From Chenopodium formosanum (taxonomy: Eukaryota; Streptophyta; Magnoliopsida; Caryophyllales; Amaranthaceae): 64,000 nt of DNA. The DNA is taken from NCBI GenBank assembly GCA_024500155.1, contig CM044877.1, positions 13,149,501 through 13,213,500 of the forward strand, in the 5' to 3' direction. The position numbers were made by a program, and so were the translations under genes. Within the stretch, counting starts at the first letter, position 1. Each line of letters opens with the position of its first letter. This document shows positions 43,955 to 53,644 of this stretch, piece by piece. The notes under the pieces were generated by a model. That model did not search any database. It was not told the DNA's origin and saw only the letters and a program-made list of their open reading frames with translations.

Positions 43955-44356
43955 TCACACCATTGATGCTAATTTAGCTAGTGCGTTGGCGAACTGGTTT
44001 TCTTCTCTAGGCAAATACGTATATTCCACTTCATCTAGTTGCTCCGTGAGAGTTTCTAAATGAGCTTGATAAGTAGCGAGACTTTTACTTCTCACTTTCC
44101 ATCTCTTGGAGATCTGGTTAATGATTAGTGAAGAATCACCGTAGATTATGAGCTTCTTAATTCCCAAGGCCACAGCTGTTTCTAATCCCAAAATACATGC
44201 TTCATATTCTGCGGCATTGTTGGTGACATCACAGTCGAGCTTCATGGAAATTGGGATATGCTCTTTATTGGGTGATACAAGAAAGACTCCTACGCCACAA
44301 CCTTTTTGGTTTGAAGCTCCATCGAAATAGAGCGTCCGGCTATCATCTTCGGTCAT
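43955..44356 (-). CDS. Ogre second RNase H (archaeal type)
   Basis: On the minus strand, an open 133-codon segment: LYFDGASNQKGCGVGVFL, TNNAAEYEACILGLETA, IIYGDSSLIINQ and NQFANALAKLAS. All four acidic positions are in place. With the classical RNase H upstream, this doubles the RNase H content and marks the Tat/Ogre branch. It is intact as a domain but sits in a pol that is broken on both sides. Confidence 0.85.
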   Translation of the reverse strand: MTEDDSRTLYFDGASNQKGCGVGVFLVSPNKEHIPISMKLDCDVTNNAAEYEACILGLETAVALGIKKLIIYGDSSLIINQISKRWKVRSKSLATYQAHLETLTEQLDEVEYTYLPREENQFANALAKLASMV

Positions 44357-44409
44357 GAGTAAATCTTCGCTAGGGAAATCGTACTCATCTTCTTTTTTCT
44401 CAACTTCTT

Positions 44410-45850
44410 CTAGCTATCTGCTAAGAAGTCAGAAACCGCAGAACCTTTGATAGCTTTTTGTGGTATAAATTTCAAGTCAAAATGAGCAAGGTTGACTATT
44501 CACCTTGATAATCTGCCATTTAGTCTTGCTTTTTTGAACAAGTATTTGAGAGGATCCATCTTGGACACAACATGCACTGTATGAGGGAGCATGTAATGTC
44601 TTAGTTTCTGTGCAGCCCACACAAGTACGAGACACAACTTTTCAAGCGGTGTGTATCGCGTCTTATATCCTTGAAGTTTCTTGCTCAAATAGTAAATTGC
44701 ATTCTCCTTGCTTTCGATATCTTGTGCTAGCATTGCTCCCATCGTTTCTCTTGTGATCGTAAGGTAGAGTCGAAGAGGAAAGTAAGGTATTGCTAGCGCT
44801 AGCACAGGTGGGTTTGCCAGGTATTCTTTGATTTTGTCGAAAGCTTTTTGGCAATCATCATCCCATGTGATTGGGACATTTTTCTTAAGCTTCTTTAATA
44901 TAGGTTCACGTATTGCCGTGAGTTTTGATATGAACCTACTTATATATTGCTACCTTCCAATAAAACCTCGAATTTCCTTCTCATTCTTGGGCGGTGGCAT
45001 GGCCATGATCGCTTTGAATTTTGTGGAATCTATTTCAATCCCTCAAGAACTGATCACATATCCAAGTAATTTGCTTGACGTGACTCCAAATGCACACTTT
45101 GCTGGATTTAATCTCATGTTGTACTTGCGGAGTCTTTCAAAGAACTTGCGAAGTGCAATGATGTGGCCTGGGCGATCTTTAGACTTAACGATCATATCAT
45201 CGACATAGACCTCCACCTTTTTGTGCATCATATCATGTAACAATGTTGTGGCTGCTCTTTGGTAGGTGGCACCCGCGTTTTTCAACCCGAATGGCGTTAC
45301 CGTATAGCAATATGTACCCTATTGTGTGATGAATGTGGTTTTCTCCATATCTTCTTTAACCATTAATACTTGATTATATCCGGCGTAGCCATCCATGAAT
45401 GATAGGAGTGCATGGTTTGATGTGTTATCGACCAGAATGTCAATGTGAGGTAGAGGGAACCCATCTTTCGGGCTTGCCTTATTGAGGTCCCTGTAATCAA
45501 CACACATTCTAACCCTTCCGTCCTTCTTTGGAACTGGAACCACATTTTCTATCCACTCTGGATACTTGGATACTTTGATGAAACCTGCGGCCAATTGCTT
45601 TTTGATTTCTTCTTTGATTTTGAGAGCCACATCCGGTTTCATACGGCGTAGCTTTTGTTTGACAGGCTTCATACCCGGAATGAGTGGTATCGTATACTGA
45701 GTTATATCCTTGACAATTCTTGGCATATCTTGTTATGACCAAGCAAATACATCAACAAATTCACTAAGCAAGTTGATTATCTCTTTGCGTTCGTCTTGAC
45801 TTAGTGTTAAACAATTTTTTACTTCTTTAATAGTCGTATCATTGGAAATA
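44410..45850 (-). pseudogene. Ogre reverse transcriptase and RNase H
   Basis: On the minus strand: LVNLLMYLLG-type connection, then MPRIVKDITQYTIPLIPG, WIENVVPVPKKDGRVRMCVD, SFMDGYAGYNQVL, VTPFGLKNAGATYQRA and the catalytic YVDDM at 45207-45193. LNPAKCAFGVTSSKLLGY, then RNase H: LYLTITRETMGAMLAQD, YTPLEKLCLVLVWAAQKL. Stops fall after FITQ, VISS and GFIGR and near 44495, several of them simple transitions. The catalytic site is intact but no full product is possible. Confidence 0.88.
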
Positions 45851-46480
45851 TTAACTATTTCTGTATCTTAAATCTGCCGTTTTATTTTCGTGTTCTTCCA
45901 CTGGTTTTATTATTTCTTTGTCATTTTTGTCATTAGCAAAGAAATATTGATCAGGGCTAGGGGAATGATACGCATCGTAAGCAAAGGTACTCATTTTATT
46001 GAATTCATCGGTCAATACATCAAGTGGGGAAAGATCGGTTGTGACCTCACCAGAAAGAGAAGACTCAACAAGAGACTCAGGATTGGACTCTATAGCAGAA
46101 AGAGGGTCGGCCTCAGACCCTAAGGACTCGTCTACAGACTCAGACTCGGACTTGGGCCTAGACAACTCATACTCATCAAACATAGGACCTTCACCAGCGG
46201 TTATTTCCAACTTCTCTCTGCTTGGCGTAGTGATCCTCAATGTCTTGCGCCATCCTTTCGAAATGCCATCAACCTGGACGATTAACTCGGAGGGGTCAAA
46301 ATCCTTGTTTTCTATAACAGCTTGTATGAGCTCGGAATTATCATTGCAGACAGGCTTAGATTCATTCTTCTCCATTCCAAAAAGAAGGTTAATGCCTAGA
46401 TCATCAGAGCTTGGGCTAGCTGGTTTCTCAGTTGTGAAGAGCTCTTCGCCTTCATTGACAAAGTCACAATTGAGGAACAT
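45851..46480 (-). CDS. Ogre acidic linker between protease and reverse transcriptase
   Basis: A 209-codon open segment, rich in Ser, Glu and Asp (ESESVDESLGSEADPLS, SSLSGEVTTDLSPLDVL). It lies between the protease region and the reverse transcriptase and has no enzyme motif. Ogre elements are described as having an intron around this part of the polyprotein; I could not place one. It is in the position of a normal polyprotein spacer. Confidence 0.55.
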   Translation of the reverse strand: MFLNCDFVNEGEELFTTEKPASPSSDDLGINLLFGMEKNESKPVCNDNSELIQAVIENKDFDPSELIVQVDGISKGWRKTLRITTPSREKLEITAGEGPMFDEYELSRPKSESESVDESLGSEADPLSAIESNPESLVESSLSGEVTTDLSPLDVLTDEFNKMSTFAYDAYHSPSPDQYFFANDKNDKEIIKPVEEHENKTADLRYRNS

Positions 46481-46486
46481 TGCAAA

Positions 46487-47738
46487 TCATGGTTCACGCT
46501 TCCCGTCGTGGACGAAAGGCTTAGGGAATTCATAGCATGGGAAGTCTTCCTCTTCTTTGATGTACTGGACATTGAGGGTGAATGGATATAAATCCATGGC
46601 CATATTCGTCTTCATGATTCGAGCGTTATTGCAAGCCTTCATTTTCAAGAGGGCTTGTTTCACATCTTCTTTTGTTAGCTTGAATACCAAGCCAAAGGTA
46701 TCTTTCTTGAGTGCACCAAGATGGCCCCAAAGTTCAGCCATTTTCTTTTTGAGTCCGAGTCCAGGGAAATGCCCTTGCTTCTTTATAATGGCATTAATGT
46801 TGGTGTTTGAATAGGGATCGAAGTCGAGATGACACTTCTCCTCTTCTTCAATCATGAGAACATCATCGAGTGAGAACCCCCAAAGATCTTCATTTTCTTC
46901 GTCATGTTCGACATGGACGATAGGAGTGTCCATAACTTGAATGCGCATGGGAGATCAATGGTAATTGGAACCCCTCCAACTATGGCTTTCACTTTCTGGT
47001 GCAACGATGATGGGATCGCCTTTAGCTCATGAAGCCAAGGACGTCCTAACAACAGATTGAAAGAGGCCTTAATGTCTACCACCTGAAACTTGCTGCGACG
47101 TTCAATGGTCCAAGTAGTTATGTTTAGTATGATAGTACCCACGGCTTGACGACGAGTGTTATCATAAGCGCAAATCCCTTGAGTAGAGGGAGTTAGTTCT
47201 TCATTCTTTATGCCCAACTTCTTTGTAGTTCGGAGTGGGCATACATTGATTGCAGAGCCATTATCAACCAGGCTCATAGGAACATTCATCTGCCTACACA
47301 CCATAGTGAGGTGTAAGGCCTTGTTATGTTGGTCCCCTTCCGGGGGTAGATCCTTGTCAGAAAAAAAAATCAAATTGCTAGTACTTTGAAATTCAGTAGT
47401 GAGAAAGTTGACCAGTCCTTGAGGAGTCATATCATCATCAACTCCAATTTTCACCAGCGCATTCATCACAGCCTTTCGATGCTCGTGAGAGGTGGCCAAA
47501 AGCTTCCATACATTCATTTCCACCTTGGTCTTTTGTAATTGTTTGACCACATCGTTGTTCACAGGGTCAATGGGGTCAACTATTTGTTGTGGTTCAGTGG
47601 AGGTGGAGGTGGGCTAGGCTGTTGCAACCGTCCACTTCTGGTGAGAACTTTGACCTTAAGGTCTCCCCAAACATCTTCACTTGTGCCAAGAGACGAACAT
47701 GCTTTATCCTTGAGATAGACGTCTTCATCGTCACTATC
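46487..47738 (-). pseudogene. Ogre protease region
   Basis: On the minus strand: proline-rich start (RLQQPSPPPPPLNHN), then VEMNVWKLLATSHEHRKA, ALHLTMVCRQMNVPMSLV and DNGSAINVCPL. The catalytic loop is DNGS (codons 47265-47254), the form typical of Ogre proteases instead of DTGS. FNLLLGRPWLHEL is the conserved flap-to-core motif. A second segment has HFPGLGLKKKMAELWG, reminiscent of the G-patch-like GLG motif in this lineage. Frame changes lie near 46850-46950. Confidence 0.8.
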
Positions 47739-49164
47739 CTAAATTCCATTCACTTCTTCATAGCTCGAGACAAATACCACTTCCGGCAAAGGTTCATTCT
47801 CAGGTTGAATGAGTATTGACGGATCAAAGGAGACTTCATCTCCCATGATAGCCAAAGCATCAGAAAGAGGACCTATTTGAATGTTAGGCTTCTTGCCCCC
47901 TGGAGGGACAGGAAGTTGATTAGCAACAATTAGGTCTTGGATTGCATCCTTCAACCTCCAGCACTTCTCAGTATTATGACCCTTGCCTTGATGAAACTTG
48001 CAATAAGCATTGGGGTCATAGCTAGCGGTTCTATTCTATAGTTGAGGTTCTGGAAATGGTCCGATTGGCATAATCAATCCTTGACCATGCAAACGGTCAA
48101 AAGCAGCATCATAAGTCATTCCTAAAGGCGTGTAAACCCTCCTTTGCCTTTGGAATCTTTTAGGAGGAGCATTAAGGGCCAGCACATCATTGATATTGAT
48201 ATTGTTGGTAGTGTTGGGCTTGTGAGACGAAGAAGAAGGAGTGTCGTTCTTCTTGTTTTTCCAAGTGTTGTTGTTATTATTGTTGCTACCAGCAGTCTTC
48301 ATCAGTTCTTTCGATATTGATTCCAATATCGTATACAGCTTCAAAGGTACTAAGAGGCAGAAACTTCAAGTGTTGCTTATACTTATGAGTCAAATTGGCA
48401 ATGAACAAGCTAACCATCTCTTTTTCCTTGGGGGGATCCACCAAGAGCGCAACTGTTTCCCTCCATCTGCTTAAGTAATTGGTGAAGCCTTCATTCTGTT
48501 TCTATTTGAGAATGGAGAGTTCACGTTAAGAAATCTTGGCCTGAATGTTACACTTGTAACGATTCATGAAGCTTTCAGCAACATCCTCCCGGGTCGCAAC
48601 ATGCTTGGATTCCAAAGAGTAGAACCATTGTTAACAGGCGTACTCTGAGGAAAAAGGGAACACTATAGGGAAGAGTGTCATATCTACTCCCTTAAGAGCC
48701 ATGGTTGCAGAAAAAGCCTTCAAATGGAAAAGCGGATTATCAGTAGGCTTGAACTTGGGAATGTCAGCAGTGGAAAACTTCTCAGGAAGCTTGTCCCTTA
48801 TGGACGAAAAGGCGACAGGTTGCTCCACATAAGTGAATTCTTCAGAAATCTTACTCATCTGATCCTTAATCTTGTCCATTTCAGCGGCAGTGACACTGTT
48901 CTGATTGTCTTGCTCTACCGTGTTGACTCTAGTAGTGAGTGTTTGCATCATGTTAAACAACATTTCAATTGTCCTGTTAATGTTCTCGATATCTTCCTTA
49001 GTAGCCATTGGTTGAAAGTATACTGGAGATGGATCTTGTGGAGATGATTGTGGTGGTTTCCTTGTACGCCTCTTTGGTATAAGAGGTTGTTGAGGTATTG
49101 ACTCGAATGGTAACAATCTACCCCTGCTTCTTGACCAAGTGCTGTGAGACTGAAACAAACACAC
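47739..49164 (-). pseudogene. Ogre gag
   Basis: On the minus strand: coiled coil (IENINRTIEMLFNMMQTL, VEQDNQNSV), the gag core (TADIPKFKPTDNPLFHLKAF, QWFYSLESKHVATREDVAES, FIANLTHKYKQHLKFLPL), then CKFHQGKGHNTEKC as zinc-knuckle equivalent. Stops at about 48633, 48525 and 48036 interrupt it. The upstream sequence TTTGTTTCAG before 49155 resembles a splice acceptor. It would form particles and bind element RNA. Confidence 0.8.
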
Positions 49165-49515
49165 CTTTAATGACCAAACTTAACCTTAACCCATCCAGAT
49201 AAAAAAAATTTGAATTTTAAAAATCTATAATTTTGAAATTCTATTTATTTTTTGTTTTTTAAAATAATATATGGGAGGATACTATCCGACTTACTCAGAA
49301 AAAAAAAACGACGCAAAAGACTACCCTTAAATACGGTCATGAAATGGTACACGACTAACGGAATAAAGTGTGTGAACACGATATGTGAGTGATTAAGTGA
49401 GGTTATGGACGCGTGTTATGACCGTACAGCTAGACATGACACCAAACTAGACACATAAACCATATACGCACGCACAAAAAACCTAAAAAAACTGAGAGGA
49501 TAGTTCCCCCGGGCA

Positions 49516-49626
49516 CCGTGTCACGGTACTGACTGTCGTGACACGGTGCAGTCTACCGTCAGACGGTAGAAAACGCTGTGTCACGACACTGTTCACCGTG
49601 GCACGGTAGGACTTGCCGTGACACGG
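49516..49626. repeat. 20-bp periodic palindrome array in the Ogre leader (six units)
   Basis: The longest array. Units centred at 49521, 49541, 49561, 49581, 49601 and 49621, every step exactly 20 bp: CCGTG-T-CACGG, TCGTG-A-CACGG, CCGTC-A-GACGG, CTGTG-T-CACGA, CCGTG-G-CACGG, CCGTG-A-CACGG. In the third unit both arms have changed together and remain complementary. The 9-base spacers differ from one another. Confidence 0.92.
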
Positions 49627-50121
49627 TGCTCAGTTCAAAGTCTTTTTTGTGAGTTTTTCCAGATTTTAGTCAATTTTAGGTCCGTACTAATTACTATGTG
49701 GAAATAAAAACCCTTAATCATGGGTTTAACAAAAAAGAGTAAACACATGAAGGTTAGCACCAAACAAACCATGTAGCATTTAGTCACGATGATGTAAAAA
49801 AAGTTCGCAATCTAGGGTCAAGCTTTGGGTGTAAAAAGGGTACCATGGTTAAGAGTTTGGACGCGTTAGCAAGACAGCCTCCCTTGAGGGTGTATGCCAA
49901 CGAGCGGCTCCGCGAGTTCGTGATGAAATCGAACTCGACTCCATAGTTTGGGTGGATTTAATAAATCGGATGAACCCTTATTGCCATGAGCGTTTTTGGG
50001 TTGATAGACCTTAAATCCCCCGGGACTAAGACGCATGTAGAACACACACGTTTTTTCAGAAAAATCGAAGGAAGTTGACTGTGAGAAGAGAAAAAAAGCC
50101 ACCAGACTAATTTTGAGACTG

Positions 50122-50212
50122 TCGTGACATGGAAAATAATCCCGTGCCACGGTACTACACACCGTCAGATAGTATACTGCACCGTGACACGGCAGATTCT
50201 GTCGTGGCACGA
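50122..50212. repeat. 20-bp periodic palindrome array in the Ogre leader (five units)
   Basis: Units centred at 50127, 50147, 50167, 50187 and 50207, exactly 20 bp apart: TCGTG-A-CATGG, CCGTG-C-CACGG, CCGTC-A-GATAG, CCGTG-A-CACGG, TCGTG-G-CACGA. The last keeps full symmetry with both arms altered. Confidence 0.92.
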
Positions 50213-50429
50213 CAATCAGAAAATCTGATTGGTGCCCTGTTTTCCTTTGTACGCAATCAAGTTATTCAACTTTTCCTATGGGACATACCTAAACGCAACG
50301 TTAAAACATCTATGCTTATGCAATAATGCCAAATTAATCACATGAATATTTTTCAAGAATATTTCAAGTCTCATCCACTCATCTTAATTAAATACCGATC
50401 AGTCAAATCGATAAATAACCAAGAATCCT

Positions 50430-50449
50430 CCCTAGTGGAGTCGCCAAAT
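50430..50449 (-). other. Primer-binding site of the Ogre-like element
   Basis: On the minus strand ATTTGGCGACTCCACTAGGG directly follows the 5' LTR. TGGCGACTC-type primer sites are characteristic of Tat/Ogre elements, and this establishes minus-strand orientation. Confidence 0.85.
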
Positions 50450-51340
50450 TGTAGGCGTCGCTAGAAGTGCGCCTACGTGAAAGCATGTGGTGAATATGCT
50501 TGGCACTCATAGGAAGTGGGAATTGACATAATACGATTAGGGACAAGAGAAGTAAGGAGCCGCCAACAAGTTTTTAAGGAACTTGTAAACCGTTCACGGA
50601 TCATAAAAGGCAACCACGATAAAGGGACAACGATAGGCAACAACGATTGACTCGTGAAGGTTACACCCCATTCATAATCCATGAGATCACTAACTCCAAA
50701 GGGTTCGGAACCACGAAAGGAGGATCGGGGATGATGGTACGAAGTGAGTCATGGAGTCACATTCGCCCGTATTGGCCTCTACTCGATTCTTATAGTGAAA
50801 AGCATTCCTGCAATCTCAAAGGCATACAAACAGAGATTTAATTTTCTCCAAACTATTATTAAGCTAAATTGGTTAAATATTAATGCAACAAATAATTCTA
50901 AAATATTTGTGATCACTTGATTTAATAAAAAGATTAAAAAGGAACCTAAACCGGTCGTCCAAATTATGTTATTAGGCGTTATTTTCAATTACATATTTCC
51001 TTTAAACATGCAAAATGGTGATCATACACAATAATAGAATAAACATTAATATGGAAGCAATTTAACAATAATTCCAACAATACAAAATCGTTAGAAAAAT
51101 AATAGAAATAAAAGGAACATAATTATTACTTTGATTCTGTTTTCTTGCAACTACAAAATAATAAACGAGTTAGTAACTTCAAGGAAATAATAATAGAACA
51201 ATAATTAAATGAAATTAAATTAAGTAGAGTTGATTTGGGGCCAAACCCTCAAACAGTTCTACCTTTCACGCCTTGGCTTAAGGACATAATTACGAGTAAA
51301 GTACACACGGAATGATGCCCCGTACATTAGAAATGAGGGG

Positions 51341-51350
51341 GTATTTATAG
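51341..51350 (-). promoter_or_regulatory. TATA box of the Ogre LTR
   Basis: CTATAAATAC on the minus strand, conserved in the 3' LTR at about 22799-22790. The nearest palindrome unit is centred 66 bp upstream of it. Confidence 0.65.
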
Positions 51351-51410
51351 AAAAAATGTGCTGAGGGAACACACGGAACCCTAAATTGATAAAAATCCTA
51401 AAAAAGTATA

Positions 51411-51501
51411 CCGCGACACGGAAAAGTGTACCATGACGCGGGAAATTCCACCGTCAGACGGGAAACATTCCCGTGACATGGTGTACTTTTGTGTGACGCA
51501 G
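51411..51501. repeat. 20-bp periodic palindrome array in the Ogre 5' LTR (TATA-proximal)
   Basis: Units centred at 51416, 51436, 51456, 51476 and 51496, exactly 20 bp apart: CCGCG-A-CACGG, CCATG-A-CGCGG, CCGTC-A-GACGG, CCGTG-A-CATGG, and a degenerate TGTG-A-CGCAG. The corresponding array in the 3' LTR is at 22860-22950. Confidence 0.9.
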
Positions 51502-51566
51502 GAAATATTTAGTGAACGGGGGGAGAAAACGCGTTAGGGGTTTACGCGGAAAGGACACGGAAACCC

Positions 51567-51657
51567 CCATGTCATAGCAAATTTCCCGTGTCACGGGGAA
51601 ACCAACCGTCATACGGGACAGTTTCCCGTGACACGGTGAACTGTTGTCGTGACGCGG
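51567..51657. repeat. 20-bp periodic palindrome array in the Ogre 5' LTR (distal), absent from the 3' LTR
   Basis: Units centred at 51572, 51591, 51611, 51631 and 51652: CCATG-T-CATAG, CCGTG-T-CACGG, CCGTC-A-TACGG, CCGTG-A-CACGG, TCGTG-A-CGCGG. In the 3' LTR the flanking words GGACACGGAAAC and GGGAGTTTTCAG are almost joined (around 23000-23030), so the block is missing there. Confidence 0.9.
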
Positions 51658-52058
51658 GAGTTTTCAGTTCATTTTTCCGTCTAAATTCATTTTTAACCCT
51701 AATTTCGTTCAGCATTTTAAGTGCCGATTTGATAATTTTAGGCCATTTTCTGATTTATTATCATTTGGGCTGTAATAAGTAAATAAAAAGTTTTGGCCAA
51801 AAATAAATAATAAAACAATAAAAAAAAGGTTTGGGCTAAAATTAAATAATAAGACAGTATAATAAGTTTGGGTTGAAATTAAAACTATACTTTGACCAAA
51901 CGTCAAAACTGATCCATGGACTATTCAAAAATTCAAATTTAATTAAATACTATTTTTTAAGCACTCTCGAGATTAAATACTAAACCCGACCAATAATGGT
52001 AGTGAAAGGTTGTTCATTATCGGGTTTTGTTTTGGGGAGACATTTTTAGGTGTCTACA

Positions 52059-53358
52059 GTAACCTTCGGGTAAGTCAACCAAGTCACAGACTTGATTTTA
52101 AAGTATGGAATCCATTTCTAATCTCATGGCCTCTTGCCATTTCGCAAAGTTGGTGTTTGCCATCGCTTTCTTGTAGGTTGCCGGTTCATCTCCATCCATG
52201 ATCAGGATGTCCTAATTCTTGTTTAATACTAAACCAAGATATCTATCAGGTTGAGATCTAGACCTTTGAGACCTATGTAGGGTAATGAACTGAGCATTTG
52301 CATTGTCGGTTTGACTTTGCAGATTTTGATCAGTTTTGACCTTCGTCAACAAATGTTGTTTGACTTTTATTCTGATTTTGTTGTTCATCCTCACGAACTT
52401 TGTCGAGTTCGATTTTCCTCCCACTTGTCATTTTAGAAAGGTGATCCTTCTCTAAAAAGACACCATCGTGAGCAACAAACAATTTGTTCTCCGATTTGTT
52501 GTAGTAGTAATACCCTTTGGTTTCTTTTGGGTAGCCCACAAAGTAAACCTTATCAGATTTGGGATGAAGTTTGTAAGAAATCAATTTCTTGACATATGCT
52601 CTGCATCCCCATATTTTTAGAAAAGACAACCTAGGAGGTTTCTTCGTCCATAACTCGTATGGAGTTTTGTCTACAACTTTTGATGGAGAACGGTTCAGTG
52701 TTAGTGCCGCAGTTAAAAGTGTGTCTCCCCAGAAAGAGATAGGAAGATCACTAAGACCCATTTTAGATTGTACCATGTCTAACAAGGTTTGATTTCTCCT
52801 TTCGGATCCTCCATTCCATTGTTGAGTTCTTGGAGATGTTAGTTCTGAAAGTATACCCTTTTCTTTCATATGGTCATCGAATACTTTGCTCAAGTATTCA
52901 CCACCTTGATCCAATTGAAGGGCTTTGATTTTCTTGCCAAGCTGATTTTCAACTTCACTCTGAAATTTTTTCAACTTTTCAAACGATTCATATTTATGCG
53001 ACATAAGGTAGACATATCCATATCTACTATAGTCGTCTGTGAAGGTGATAAAATATCGATGTCCATTTCTTGTGGCGGAGCTCATTGGTCCACATACCTC
53101 GGTGTGTATCAGACCTAATAAGGCTCTTGCTCTTTCTCCCAACTTTGAGATTAGTTGTTTGATAATCTTGCCAAGCAAACATCCCTCGCAATTCTCAAAC
53201 AATTCTAAATCGAAAGAGTCAAGAACACCTTCCTGTAGAAGTTCCTTGATGCGTTTGATGTTAATGTGGCCAAGACGACAATGCCACAAGTAAGTTTGAT
53301 TTGACTCCATGGTCTTAGCTCTTTTGTTATCATAATAAACAATTTTGTCTAAACACAC
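52059..53358 (-). pseudogene. Copia-C integrase and start of reverse transcriptase
   Basis: On the minus strand: TYLWHCRLGHINIKRIKEL and CEGCLLGK (zinc finger), core LIHTEVCGPM, FTDDYSRYGYVYLM, LQLDQGGEYLS and PRTQQWNGGSERRNQ (E present). Then FWGDTLLTAALTLNRSPS, KPPRLSFLKIWGCRAYVK and a linker. It ends in ATYKKAMANTNFAKWQEAM and VCDLVDLPEGY, the first reverse transcriptase codons, at the Ogre junction. They continue at 21811 with YTPIGCKW. The first catalytic Asp of integrase has become Glu (HTEVCGP). Frame changes lie near 52330-52420 and 52110. Confidence 0.88.
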
Positions 53359-53644
53359 AAAAGTGTCATTTCCATAAATTTAAACAAGACATGAAACAAA
53401 AGTCTTGCAATCAAAGTTGAAATGACGTCCAACGTCATGAGATCAAAGTATGGTAGATAAAACTCAACAAGTTTTTAAATCGAGACAAAACACATGAGAT
53501 TACATGCTTTCCTTGGATACATTATCTTCATATTACACTTATGTACTCATGTCCACTTGAAAAGCGCCGCTCACTTTGTTCCTGAAATAGGAGGGTAAAA
53601 TGAGTTAATTTTCCGGTATCTAATACCTTATAAATTTCTTATAT
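53359..53644 (-). other. Copia-C gap where the protease should be
   Basis: Between the gag knuckle and the integrase there are only about 290 bases. I find no DTG/DSG aspartic protease motif. A deletion of most of the protease and the end of gag is the simplest reading. Confidence 0.6.

Larger units (their letters stand above)
49165..50429 (-). other. Ogre 5' leader with two palindrome arrays
   Basis: Untranslated leader between primer site and gag, about 1.27 kb. It holds arrays at 49516-49626 and 50122-50212. No ORF with recognised motifs. Confidence 0.6.
21812..52058 (-). mobile_element. Ogre-like Ty3/gypsy element with two antisense genes
   Basis: LTRs at 21812-23425 and 50450-52058. 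The TSD is GTAAT (21807-21811) and GTAAC (52059-52063), one mismatch. On the minus strand the order is 5' LTR, primer site, long leader, gag, protease, reverse transcriptase, RNase H, second (archaeal-type) RNase H, integrase, then a long 3' region. That region carries antisense genes, tandem repeats and, as guests, a Tat element and a Mutator-like MITE. Without guests it is about 19 kb, as expected for the giant Ogre group. The protease motif VDNGSAINVCPL supports Ogre. It inserted exactly within copia-C reverse transcriptase codons. Confidence 0.92.
50450..52058 (-). repeat. 5' LTR of the Ogre-like element
   Basis: 1609 bp. On the plus strand it runs from TGTAGGCGTCGC to GGTGTCTACA. It aligns with 21812-23425. 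The minus-strand TATA box is at 51350-51341, with two palindrome arrays upstream of it. Confidence 0.92.

Noticed and set aside
49516..49626. CRISPR-like array (repeats of fixed period with variable spacers)
   Set aside because: The repeat is only 11 bp and the spacer 9 bp, far too short for CRISPR. The setting is a plant LTR retrotransposon and there are no cas genes.
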